NCBI GenBank assembly: GCA_902779305.1
Contig: CACZBD010000001.1
Span: 145,817-209,816, forward strand
Origin: an uncultured Lachnospiraceae bacterium
GTDB taxonomy: Bacteria; Bacillota; Clostridia; Lachnospirales; Lachnospiraceae
Direction of reading: 5' to 3'
DNA: 64,000 bases
Shown: one piece after another, positions 18,633 through 26,886 of the stretch
Layout of the letters: every line of letters begins with the position of its first letter
How positions within the stretch are numbered: the stretch's first letter is position 1
Notes under the pieces: model-generated
Database searches by the model: none
Told to the model about the DNA's origin: nothing
The model's input: only the letters and a program-made list of their open reading frames with translations
Translations under genes and position numbers: made by a program

Positions 18633-20381
18633 TCATAACTGGCTGATCAGATCCAGAAACTCCTCTTTGTATTCGTCCTGAAGGTCCAGCATTGCCACCT
18701 GTTTAGCCACATCATGCATATCCAGGTTGCCGATGTACTTGCTGCCGTTCAGGATCATGCCGCACTCTGCGACGTATGCTGCAAAAAGTGTATCACAATT
18801 CGGCGCCTTGGTATAGCATTTGTTCGTGATCGGGAAGCTTAAGAGCTGTGATTTTTCCTTCTCGGGCTCTTTGTAGCGGACGGATACCGTCATCCATTCA
18901 TCGGACTGCTTTCCGGTGCTGCTTAAGTCCGCATTCTGGTAGCGGAGCGCGGGCTGCGCATCCTCTTCGCCGTCATTCATCCTGATCTCGTAGAGCATCG
19001 TCATGGCATGTCCGCTGCCGATCTCGCCGCCGTCTTTTGTATCGTCGTGAAAATCACGGTCTGCCATTTTCCTGTTTTCATAGCCGATGAGTCTGTACTC
19101 GGAGACATATTTGGGGTTGAACTCGATCTGGAATTTCACATCTTTTGCCACGGTGAAGAGTGTGGAGGAAAATTCGTCGATCAGTACTTTTTTGGCCTCG
19201 GAGAGGCAGTCGATATAGGAATAATTCCCGTTGCCTTTGTCGGCCAGCGTTTCCAGCGTAGCTTCGTTGTAGTTGCCGGTGCCGAACCCGAGTACGGATA
19301 AGAAGACACCGCTTTCTTTTTTGTCACTGATCAGTCCTTCGAGTTCGTCTTCGGATGTGATGCCGACATTCAGATCCCCGTCGGTTGCCATGATGACACG
19401 GTTGTTGCCGCCTTTGATAAAGTATTTTTCAGCCAGCTTGTAAGCGGAGATGATGCCGTCGCCGCCGTTCGTGGAACCGGAAGCCTCGAGGTTGTTGATG
19501 GCTTTCTTGAGCTTCGTGTGCTCGTCTCCGGGAACGCCTGCGATCACGATCTCGGAAGAGGAAGCGTAGGTGACGATCGAAACCCTGTCGTTTTCATCCA
19601 GATCGTCGATGAGCATATCGAGACCCATCTGCAGAAGAGGAAGCTTGTCATAAGAATTCATGGAGCCGGATACATCGACTAGAAAGACGATGTTGGAACG
19701 GGTGCGTTCATAAGCGCCAAGATCTTTTGCCTTGATGCCGAGGTTGACCAGCTTCGTATTTTTGTTCCAGGGGCAGTCGATGATGGAAGCGTTTACCGCG
19801 AAAGCGTCGTTTCCGCGCGGGCTCTTGTAATCATAGTGGAAGTAGTTCACCAGTTCCTCGGTGCGGATCGAGCCGGCAGGGATGTTGTAGAGATCGTAAC
19901 CGTCATTGATCATTCTGCGAAGGTTCGCGTAACTTGCGGTATCGACGTCCGCGCCAAAGGTGGAAAGCGGAGCTGAAGCAACGGATGTAAAATCATTCTC
20001 GGCCACCGTTCTGTAGGTTTCCCCTGCGTTCGGATAAGTCGGGTAAAGCGGCCCCGGGCAGAGCGTGTCATTATAATCGATCACGCACTTGGCAGCTTCT
20101 TCGCCTGCGTAACTGTCATAAGTGTCGGCTGCGTATACTTCCGCGGCTTCTGCGCATGCTTCTTCGGGATATTCGTTTCCGAAGTCATACATGGGCTCGC
20201 TGTAGACGGGTGCAGCTTCTGTTTCGGCGGGATACTCGGCTGTTTCCGAAGGGTAGTACGGCTCGATGTAAGCCGGTGATGCTGCTTCGTTCTTAGCCGT
20301 AGTGGCGCTGCTTCCGCATCCTGTCAGGGATGAGAGTGCGATGGCTGTGATCAAAAGGGTTGCGATGATGTTCTTTTTCAT
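18633..20381 (-). CDS. VWA-domain (YfbK-like) lipoprotein
   Basis: 582 aa from the ATG that follows GGAGG by 8 bases; the frame is open further upstream but that covers the promoter. Lipobox LTGCG puts the lipidated Cys at residue 22. After a Pro/Tyr/Glu-rich spacer (30-130) comes the YfbK-type N-terminal region (about 140-225, TFGADVDTASYANLRRMI), then a von Willebrand A domain (about 229-400) with an intact MIDAS: DVSGS at 236-240, a Thr in GSTNGGDG and a DGDLN segment. The C-terminus matches the DUF3520-like tail of this family. It should bind a divalent metal and a protein partner outside the membrane. First gene of the sigma/anti-sigma operon, so possibly the sensor or main target. Confidence 0.9.
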   Translation of the reverse strand: MKKNIIATLLITAIALSSLTGCGSSATTAKNEAASPAYIEPYYPSETAEYPAETEAAPVYSEPMYDFGNEYPEEACAEAAEVYAADTYDSYAGEEAAKCVIDYNDTLCPGPLYPTYPNAGETYRTVAENDFTSVASAPLSTFGADVDTASYANLRRMINDGYDLYNIPAGSIRTEELVNYFHYDYKSPRGNDAFAVNASIIDCPWNKNTKLVNLGIKAKDLGAYERTRSNIVFLVDVSGSMNSYDKLPLLQMGLDMLIDDLDENDRVSIVTYASSSEIVIAGVPGDEHTKLKKAINNLEASGSTNGGDGIISAYKLAEKYFIKGGNNRVIMATDGDLNVGITSEDELEGLISDKKESGVFLSVLGFGTGNYNEATLETLADKGNGNYSYIDCLSEAKKVLIDEFSSTLFTVAKDVKFQIEFNPKYVSEYRLIGYENRKMADRDFHDDTKDGGEIGSGHAMTMLYEIRMNDGEEDAQPALRYQNADLSSTGKQSDEWMTVSVRYKEPEKEKSQLLSFPITNKCYTKAPNCDTLFAAYVAECGMILNGSKYIGNLDMHDVAKQVAMLDLQDEYKEEFLDLISQL

Positions 20382-20452
20382 AATAGGTTCCTCCGTTTGT
20401 GTATGTTTTTTTGCGCTGTCACGATTGACTTTTTTGCGCCTCTGTCCATATA

Positions 20453-20478
20453 GACGCAAAAATCAAACGGAGGTTTCG
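20453..20478 (-). promoter_or_regulatory. ECF sigma-type promoter of the VWA - sigma - anti-sigma operon
   Basis: On the minus strand, CGAAAC (plus 20473-20478) and CGTC (plus 20453-20456) are separated by 16 bases. This matches the GAAAC-N16-CGTC pattern of Bacillus-type ECF promoters, and is likely read by the sigma factor encoded in the operon itself. It lies about 70 bases upstream of the first ATG. Confidence 0.7.
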
Positions 20479-20528
20479 GTGATTTTGAAAAAAATTTAAA
20501 AAAATTTTTGCGGCGCAATACAACAGAA

Positions 20529-20555
20529 AAAGAGCCCGCATAAAATGGGCTCTTT
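20529..20555. terminator. Terminator after the chemoreceptor gene
   Basis: AAAGAGCCC / GGGCTCTTT with a 9-nt loop. On the minus strand it is followed by a T-rich stretch, ending the chemoreceptor transcript before the ECF operon. Confidence 0.85.
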
Positions 20556-20594
20556 CTCGACAAAATTTCAATAATATGAAATGAAAACCGGTTT

Positions 20595-22121
20595 TTACGA
20601 ATATGATTTTAACTCGGCGGCGCTTTCGTTCAGGCTGTCAACAAGGTTGTCGATCTGCGTTACGATCTGCTGGTTCTGTTCGCTGCCTGCGTAAGTGGTG
20701 CTGGCGTGCGCGGTCACTTCCTCGGTGATCGCGGAGATCGTCTGGATGCTGTTAACGATCTCTTCATTCGCGCCTGCCAAGTTCTCTACGTGTTCTTTCA
20801 TGGCATCCGAACGCGAACGGATCTGGGATACGCTGTCGGAGATCAAAGTGAAACTTTCCGCGGTCTCGGAAGCGCAAACGCTTTCTTCCTCACCGGTCTT
20901 GATCAGGGATTCGATCGTTTCCACCATCGTGCCGAGCTGAGAGGAGATGTTCTCGATCAGTTTGTTGATGTCATCAGTCGCATGTGTGGTCTGGTCCGCC
21001 AGATTGGAGATCTCACTGGCAACAACGGCAAAGCCTCGTCCTGCTTCGCCGGCTCTTGCAGCTTCGATGGAAGCATTCAGGGCAAGTAAAGAGGTCTGGT
21101 CCGCAACGTTTGTGATCAGTTCGGTGATCGAATTCATCCGGGATGTGGTATCGCGGAAGGTTTCCAGGGCGGCCTGCACGTCTTTTCCGGCCTGGTCTAC
21201 TTCGGCGGTCAGTTTTTCCATCCGGGAGATGTTCTTCTGACCTTCTTCAACGGCATGAGAGGTTTCCTGCACGTGATCCGTAATCTCACCGGAAGCCTGT
21301 TTGACCATCTCGATATGTGTCTGGATTTCTTCGGTCTTGATCAGCTGGTTCTGTACGGCATCGGCGGATTCCGCGGTACCGCTGTTCACTTCGTCCATGC
21401 TTACAAGTGTCTGGTCAACGGAGTCTTTCAGCGTGTCCATCTGGGAAGAGATGGAAGTGATCGCATCCGTCATTTTGCCGGAAACGGATAATACTTCATT
21501 CAGAAGGCCGTTGGTCTTGTCTTCCTGCAAAGTCACTCTGGAACTGCGGATCTTCTGGAATTTGACGGTGGAAGAGGTCGCAAGTACCAGATAAACGGCT
21601 GTGATCGCAAGCATCACGACACGCATCGGAAGCGAGGTGACATCATCCGGTGTCAGGTTTCCGCCTGCCATGGTCATGGCGACTTTGATCGCATTCAGGA
21701 TAACTACGCCGCCGCTGATGAAGATCGTGTAGCGGACATCGGCATAAATGGTAACGATCACCAGAAGCGGAACGGCATACAGATACACGATCCCGATATC
21801 GGATGTGAAGAGGATGACGCCGTAGAGCAGACCGAAACCGCAGCCGATCACATGCTTGATAAGCGCAGAGGAAGGATCTTTCTTGAAAAGAGCCCACGAG
21901 ATAACGACGGGCAGAAGCGCAAGCACGATCGTTCCGATACCGACACCTGCGGGGATCAGCCCCTGCGGCAGCAGTACCACATAAGTCATTGCGATAAATC
22001 CGCAGATCAGCGTTGTGGCGATCGAGGACTGTTTGTTGGCGATGGCCATTTCGGACATAGCGGCTAATGATTGCAGCTGTGCCGTGTTTTTGGAAGTTTC
22101 ATTTTGGGCATTTGTTGACAT
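20595..22121 (-). CDS. Methyl-accepting chemotaxis protein with integral-membrane sensor
   Basis: 508 aa. The N-terminal half has six hydrophobic segments (about residues 34-52, 56-76, 88-106, 108-128, 130-152 and 168-185) with only short loops, so there is no periplasmic ligand-binding domain; sensing is probably within the membrane. The C-terminal half (about 200-500) is the coiled-coil signalling domain with the hairpin signature [20 protein letters not shown] near residue 340. No recognisable HAMP and no C-terminal NWETF-type CheR tether. GGAGG stands 8 bases before the ATG. No other chemotaxis gene is in the window. Confidence 0.92.
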   Translation of the reverse strand: MSTNAQNETSKNTAQLQSLAAMSEMAIANKQSSIATTLICGFIAMTYVVLLPQGLIPAGVGIGTIVLALLPVVISWALFKKDPSSALIKHVIGCGFGLLYGVILFTSDIGIVYLYAVPLLVIVTIYADVRYTIFISGGVVILNAIKVAMTMAGGNLTPDDVTSLPMRVVMLAITAVYLVLATSSTVKFQKIRSSRVTLQEDKTNGLLNEVLSVSGKMTDAITSISSQMDTLKDSVDQTLVSMDEVNSGTAESADAVQNQLIKTEEIQTHIEMVKQASGEITDHVQETSHAVEEGQKNISRMEKLTAEVDQAGKDVQAALETFRDTTSRMNSITELITNVADQTSLLALNASIEAARAGEAGRGFAVVASEISNLADQTTHATDDINKLIENISSQLGTMVETIESLIKTGEEESVCASETAESFTLISDSVSQIRSRSDAMKEHVENLAGANEEIVNSIQTISAITEEVTAHASTTYAGSEQNQQIVTQIDNLVDSLNESAAELKSYS

Positions 22122-22158
22122 GTACCGGACCTCCGTTTCTTCTTAAAGTATATGTACT

Positions 22159-22187
22159 ATTATGCCACAAATTTCATTTTTTTCCAA
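22159..22187 (-). promoter_or_regulatory. Promoter of the chemoreceptor gene
   Basis: Minus-strand TTGGAA (22187-22182), 17 bases, then CATAAT (22164-22159) with the extended TGG in front. Confidence 0.5.
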
Positions 22188-22249
22188 ATGTCACGAACAA
22201 AGTTTCGTGATTTTTATAAATGCGGTCTATCTATGAGAATATGAAATGT

Positions 22250-22258
22250 GATAAAATT
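22250..22258 (+). promoter_or_regulatory. Extended -10 element before the Fe-S aldo/keto reductase
   Basis: TGATAAAAT, 70 bases before the chosen ATG. Its position rules out the longer frame that begins at 22248. Confidence 0.45.
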
Positions 22259-22328
22259 GAAGTGTGCGTATCACAGAAGAAAATGCGTAAAAATCACACA
22301 GGGACACGATCCTGCAAGGAGGATGACA

Positions 22329-23465
22329 ATGATCTATAACGATTTTCAGGGAATGAAGCTTTCGGCGCTGGGACTTGGAAACATGAGACTTCCCGTGAAG
22401 GATCACGATGACAGTAAGATCGATAAGGAAGCTGTCAGGGAAATGATCAGATACTGCATGGACAGCGGCATCAATTATTACGATACCGCTTACGGATATC
22501 ACGGCGGCAATTCGGAACTTGTGGTGGGTGAACTGCTTGAGAATTATGACAGGGACAGTTTTTATCTGGCAACCAAGTTCCCAGGATACGACCTTTCCAA
22601 CATGCCGAAGGTAAAAGAGATCTTTGAAGAACAGCTTAGAAAATGCAGGGTGGATCATTTTGATTTTTACCTGTTTCATAATGTTTGTGAGATGAACATC
22701 GATCACTATCTGGATCCGAAATACGGGATCTACGACTATCTGATGGAGCAGAAGAGAAACGGCCGGATCCGGCATCTCGGGTTTTCGGCGCACGGGGACA
22801 TCGCATGCATGACCAGGTTCCTTGAAGCGTACGGGAAGGACATGGAATTCTGCCAGATCGAGCTGAACTATTTCGACTACAGATTCCAGGATGCAAAAGG
22901 GAAAGTCGACCTGCTTAAGAAATGGGATCTGCCGGTCTGGGTCATGGAGCCGGTAAGGGGCGGACAACTGGCGACGCTTTCCGATGAAAATGCCGCAAAA
23001 CTGAAAGCGCTCCGGCCGGATGAAGACGTACCCGCCTGGGCATTCCGCTTCCTGCAGTCCATACCGGGTGTGACGATGACGCTGTCGGGGATGTCCGATA
23101 TGGAACAGGTAAGAGCGAATATCAAAACCTACGAGACGGACAAACCGCTCAACGACGAAGAAATGGCGGTGATCCTTGGGATCGCGGACGAGATGATCGA
23201 GAAGACGACGGTTCCCTGCACGGCTTGCCACTATTGTGTGTCGCATTGCCCGATGGGACTGGACATTCCGTTTTTGCTGAAGCTGTATAATGAAGCCATG
23301 GTTGCGGGCTCGGGCGTATTTATCGCGCCGATGGCGCTTGCGTCCGTTGCTTCCGACAAGCAGCCGGAGTGCTGTATTTCCTGTCACAGCTGCGAACAGG
23401 TCTGCCCGCAGACGATCAGGATCCCGGAACATCTGGCAAAATTTGCCGCAAAGATGGGACGATAA
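22329..23465 (+). CDS. Aldo/keto reductase with C-terminal 4Fe-4S domain
   Basis: 378 aa from the ATG placed 6 bases after AAGGAGG. An aldo/keto reductase barrel (about residues 5-280) contains the NYYDTAYGYHGG catalytic Asp/Tyr region, Lys in YLATKFPG and His in FYLFHN. The C-terminal 80 residues carry two ferredoxin-type cysteine clusters: CTACHYCVSHC and CCISCHSCEQVC. Together these are the COG1453-type oxidoreductases common in anaerobes. Substrate unknown; NAD(P)H-dependent reduction with electrons possibly relayed through the clusters is inferred. Monocistronic, with a terminator 25 bases downstream. Confidence 0.93.
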   Translation: MIYNDFQGMKLSALGLGNMRLPVKDHDDSKIDKEAVREMIRYCMDSGINYYDTAYGYHGGNSELVVGELLENYDRDSFYLATKFPGYDLSNMPKVKEIFEEQLRKCRVDHFDFYLFHNVCEMNIDHYLDPKYGIYDYLMEQKRNGRIRHLGFSAHGDIACMTRFLEAYGKDMEFCQIELNYFDYRFQDAKGKVDLLKKWDLPVWVMEPVRGGQLATLSDENAAKLKALRPDEDVPAWAFRFLQSIPGVTMTLSGMSDMEQVRANIKTYETDKPLNDEEMAVILGIADEMIEKTTVPCTACHYCVSHCPMGLDIPFLLKLYNEAMVAGSGVFIAPMALASVASDKQPECCISCHSCEQVCPQTIRIPEHLAKFAAKMGR

Positions 23466-23489
23466 GACGGCAGTGAATAACAGACAATA

Positions 23490-23517
23490 AAAGAGAGCGG
23501 GGTTACCGCTCTCTTTC
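23490..23517. terminator. Terminator after the Fe-S aldo/keto reductase
   Basis: AAGAGAGCGG / CCGCTCTCTT (23491-23500 and 23506-23515) with a 5-nt loop and following T-run. It also faces the convergent small gene at 23539-23775. Confidence 0.85.
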
Positions 23518-23538
23518 TTGTAGGATGATCCCAGGGAA

Positions 23539-23775
23539 CTAGGCTGTGAACTTCTGAATGGCTTTCGTAATGTAGGAGACCTGGGAGTCTTTGTAGTCGT
23601 CGATCACGATGCTTGCATCTTCCAGCGGAAGGTAGATCAGGTTAGAGAGCACCGATTTCATATTTCCGTGAAAATCATTCTGGTTGATCATTCCTTTGAT
23701 GTGGTACCTGTTTGCGATGTTCTTAAGTTCGATCAGATCCTTTACCGATTCGATCTTTACTGAATAATTTAACAT
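23539..23775 (-). CDS. HPr-like small protein without the active-site His
   Basis: 78 aa from the ATG 7 bases after AAGGAGG. The pattern beta strand (LNYSVKIES) - long helix (VKDLIELKNIANRYH) - strand - NMKSVLSNLIYLPLEDASIVIDDY follows the HPr fold, including the segment equivalent to the Ser-46 region (GNMKSVLSNL). The GLHARP motif with the phosphorylated His is absent, so it cannot act as a standard PTS phosphocarrier; a Crh-like regulatory role is possible. The family assignment rests on pattern only. Confidence 0.6.
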   Translation of the reverse strand: MLNYSVKIESVKDLIELKNIANRYHIKGMINQNDFHGNMKSVLSNLIYLPLEDASIVIDDYKDSQVSYITKAIQKFTA

Positions 23776-23953
23776 ATCGATTCCTCCTTTTTGTGATGGG
23801 TTATATGGACTTAATTCTTGCATTTCTTTCTTTCTGACTATATGATAATCCTAAGTGACAAAGATTATAAGTACCGAAACAGACAGAAACTATAATAATT
23901 AAGACAAATACAAGTGCAGAAAATAAAAGGAAACGGGGTAATAGTATAAAAAT

Positions 23954-24856
23954 ATGATCGCAGAATACAACTTTTCAACGGATGAAGACCACAGAGAAGC
24001 CATTCCTTCGAGCGAAGATTTTCCATTTGTGATCAAATACACGGACTTTTCGAAGATGACCGGAGGGAGGGCCGCATGGCACTGGCATGATTTTTTCGAA
24101 CTGACGATCCCGATCCGGGACGGGCTGATCCTGCAGACACCGGACAAAACCGTGCATTTAAACTGCGGGGAAGCTGCTTTTGTCAACAGCAGCATGCTGC
24201 ATACGGTCAGCTGGGAAGAGGATGCGGCAAACAAAGCCTGTTACACGTTTTTCTTTGACCGGTCGATCCTTACAGGCGAATACGGAAGCGTGTTCGAGGA
24301 AAAATATGTGAATCCCATCACGATGTGCAGGGAACTGGATTGTGTAGAGATCAGGCCCAAAAACAAAGCAGGACTCAGGATGATGACGCTGATCGATGAG
24401 ATCGTCTCCTTATTTCGGGAAGAGCCGTTCGGATATGAAATGAAGGCAAGATCCGCCCTGTCGGAGCTCTGGCTGCTTTTGCTTAAAGAAACCGCGGAGT
24501 TTCGGAAAGGGGCCGGAACGATCGATCCGACAGACAGTATGAGAATGAAACAGATGATGAATTATGTTCATGAACACTTCCGGGAAAAGATCTATCTGAA
24601 TGAGATCGCCTCATCTGCCGGAGTCAGTCCGAGAGAGTGCGCGAGATGCTTTAAACGCCAGATCGGTTATACGCCGATGGATTATCTGAACCGTTACAGG
24701 GTCCGGATGGCAGCGGAAGCGTTGAAAATGAGTGCCACCCCGATCTCCGCGATCGGAGAGGAATGCGGCTTTGCGTCCGACAGCTATTTCGGAAAGATCT
24801 TCAGACAGTGCATGGGCTGTTCGCCGAGAGAGTACCGCAGAAAGACGCGGACCTGA
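23954..24856 (+). CDS. AraC-family transcriptional regulator
   Basis: 300 aa. An N-terminal cupin-like sensor (about residues 20-165; HWHDFFELTIPI, CGEAAFVNSSMLHTV) is followed by a C-terminal double HTH (about 195-298) with KIYLNEIASSAGVSPRECAR and the signature GFASDSYFGKIFRQCMGCSP. This build suggests response to a small molecule, often a sugar. It converges on, or may regulate, the adjacent MATE-ATPase fusion gene, whose end lies 12 bases downstream on the other strand. The ribosome site is weak. Confidence 0.93.
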   Translation: MIAEYNFSTDEDHREAIPSSEDFPFVIKYTDFSKMTGGRAAWHWHDFFELTIPIRDGLILQTPDKTVHLNCGEAAFVNSSMLHTVSWEEDAANKACYTFFFDRSILTGEYGSVFEEKYVNPITMCRELDCVEIRPKNKAGLRMMTLIDEIVSLFREEPFGYEMKARSALSELWLLLLKETAEFRKGAGTIDPTDSMRMKQMMNYVHEHFREKIYLNEIASSAGVSPRECARCFKRQIGYTPMDYLNRYRVRMAAEALKMSATPISAIGEECGFASDSYFGKIFRQCMGCSPREYRRKTRT

Positions 24857-24868
24857 TCAAAAATTTGA

Positions 24869-26635
24869 TCACAGACGGATGGTCAGGACGTTCATGCCGA
24901 GAAGACTCTGGTAATCGACATTTTTGGCAACGCCGTAGACGAGCCGGATCCCGATGTTTCTGGCGACATCGTCTTCAGAAACCTCATAACGGTCTGCCGG
25001 GTTAAACGCGATACAGTTATCCCGGATCCTTAAGATGATATCGTCATCCTTGTGCACGACACGGATGTCCACGCTGTGCTTTTTCTTATCCTTGGTAAAG
25101 CCGTGCTGCACGATATTCCCGGCCATTTCTTCCATACAAAGGGAAGAGAAGAACGCGCGTTTTCCGTCGATCCCGTGACGGGTACAGAATTCGCTGACCT
25201 GTCTTGATACGGCAAGCACTTCTTCTTCACTTGTCACGCTGATGTCGATGCGCTCATCCGGTCCGACACCGATCTGTTCCGGGATCGCCATCAGATCCTC
25301 CATATTTTTCGGGGGATGTTTGATACTGATCCACGAACTGACAAAGATCAGGGCGGCGCAGATCACACCGTTTAAGATATTGGAAAGGTAGAGCCCGTTC
25401 ATCTGCATGGGCGGGATCAGGAAGAAACTGCAGACGACCACGCCGACAACCCCGTCCACGATCGGAAGCAGCACCGAGACGATCTTTTTCTCGGCGGCCT
25501 GCGCATAGGGAACAAAGGAAAGGCTTAAGACTGACAGGGGCATGCAGAGCGGCAGCAGCCTAAAGCCCCATACGGTAAAATCAAACACCGGGTCAAACGG
25601 GTCGTGGAAGAACATGGAAGTCAGCGGTTTTGCAAAGATCATCAGCCCGGCAACGACTGCCAGTACCAGAAGCATTCCCTTCGTCATCACGATCTTCATC
25701 ACATCTACGAGAGATTTCCGGTCTTCTTCTCCCAGACTGATCGAGAACAGCATACGGGCCACGGCCACCATGCCGAACGGGATCGGCCAGAACAGGGCCA
25801 TCACGGAATTGGATGCCGCAAAAGAAGAAATGCCCGCGCTGCCGACATATTTAAGGATCAGGAAGTTGACGATCAGACAGCGGAACATCTCCACAAAACG
25901 GGAGAGCGCGCCGCTGTATCCGAGCTTGGTGATCTGAAAGGAATCATGCCAGTCGCAGCTTCTGAGACTGAATCTCCATTCGCTCTTCCCCATGATATAG
26001 TATGCAGCCAGCACGGCGAAAAAGACCCACTCGGAAACGGATGTTGCAAGTCCCAGACCAAAAGTGTGCCAGCGGCAGGCAACGATGAACAGCTGATCGC
26101 AGACAACGTTTACGAGAAAACACAGGATGCTGGCTGTCATGGTCCATTTACGACGGTTCTCAAGGGACATAAAGGAAAACAGCTGCTGTCCTAAGATCAG
26201 CGCCGGGATCCCGACCGCCTGGCCGAGGATATAATCGTTTAAAGCGCTTAAATTGGTCGGATCACTGATCAGGATACTCGTTGCGCCCGTATAGACACCG
26301 ACCACGAGCAGGAGGCTTGTCAGAAGAGAAAGCACACCGGAAACCACAAGCGTTACCGTAAACAGGTGATTGATCTTCTTGCGGTCACGCGCCAAATAGC
26401 GGCCGTAGAGCACCTGGGATCCGCCGACGAACATGATGCTTGCCGCATACAGAAAATGGTTCAGCGGCCCGAAGAGCCCGATCGCGGTCATGGCATCTTC
26501 GCCGACCTTGTTGCTTGCATACAGACTGTCCACGATCCCGTTGATCGAAGTGATGATGAGCAGCAGGATCTGATAGGGCAGGAGCTTGAAAAACAGTCCC
26601 GACAACAGTTTGTATTCAGATGACTTTTCCTTCAT
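24869..26635 (-). CDS. MATE-type transporter fused to an RsbW-like ATPase domain
   Basis: 588 aa starting at the second ATG (9 bases after GGAGG; the first, ending at 26641, has only 3). Residues about 10-440 form a twelve-helix MATE transporter (opening LLSGLFFKLLPYQILLLIITSINGI, in-family GGSQVLYGRYLARD). After a short linker, residues about 455-588 are a HATPase_c_2 domain like the anti-sigma kinases RsbW/SpoIIAB: N-box SSLCMEEMAGNIVQHGF, then RIRDNCIAFNP and a late NIGIRLVYGV. Transport coupled to, or gated by, ATP binding or a kinase function is inference. No separate anti-anti-sigma partner is adjacent. Confidence 0.88.
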   Translation of the reverse strand: MKEKSSEYKLLSGLFFKLLPYQILLLIITSINGIVDSLYASNKVGEDAMTAIGLFGPLNHFLYAASIMFVGGSQVLYGRYLARDRKKINHLFTVTLVVSGVLSLLTSLLLVVGVYTGATSILISDPTNLSALNDYILGQAVGIPALILGQQLFSFMSLENRRKWTMTASILCFLVNVVCDQLFIVACRWHTFGLGLATSVSEWVFFAVLAAYYIMGKSEWRFSLRSCDWHDSFQITKLGYSGALSRFVEMFRCLIVNFLILKYVGSAGISSFAASNSVMALFWPIPFGMVAVARMLFSISLGEEDRKSLVDVMKIVMTKGMLLVLAVVAGLMIFAKPLTSMFFHDPFDPVFDFTVWGFRLLPLCMPLSVLSLSFVPYAQAAEKKIVSVLLPIVDGVVGVVVCSFFLIPPMQMNGLYLSNILNGVICAALIFVSSWISIKHPPKNMEDLMAIPEQIGVGPDERIDISVTSEEEVLAVSRQVSEFCTRHGIDGKRAFFSSLCMEEMAGNIVQHGFTKDKKKHSVDIRVVHKDDDIILRIRDNCIAFNPADRYEVSEDDVARNIGIRLVYGVAKNVDYQSLLGMNVLTIRL

Positions 26636-26666
26636 GTGCATTTTCCTCCGCTTTTCTGACAGAAAT

Positions 26667-26675
26667 ATTATACCA
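26667..26675 (-). promoter_or_regulatory. Extended -10 promoter for the MATE-ATPase gene
   Basis: Minus-strand TGGTATAAT, about 32 bases before the start codon. Confidence 0.6.
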
Positions 26676-26733
26676 TGGAATGATATAGATTCGAATGAAA
26701 TCTCGATTTTATGTGAAAATCACCATGAAACAG

Positions 26734-26762
26734 TTGAAGTGATCCCTGCATGCTGTTAAAAT
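26734..26762 (+). promoter_or_regulatory. Promoter for the 2579-aa secreted protein
   Basis: TTGAAG, 17 bases, then TAAAAT with an extended TG in front. Implies a leader of about 118 nt ending in AAGGAGAA. No structured element was recognised in the leader. Confidence 0.5.
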
Positions 26763-26886
26763 GAGAGAACAATTAGACCGTCACGGACTGCCGCATATGT
26801 AACAGAAATGTTTTGGCGTATCTTATAAAACAAAAACCTGAAGACCGAAGACATCCTAAATACCATAATAAGTAAGGAGAACGGCT

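Noticed and set aside
22227..23432. 401-codon open frame on the minus strand
   Set aside because: It is antisense to the Fe-S aldo/keto reductase, has His/Arg-rich composition and no ribosome site. It is a shadow of the real gene.
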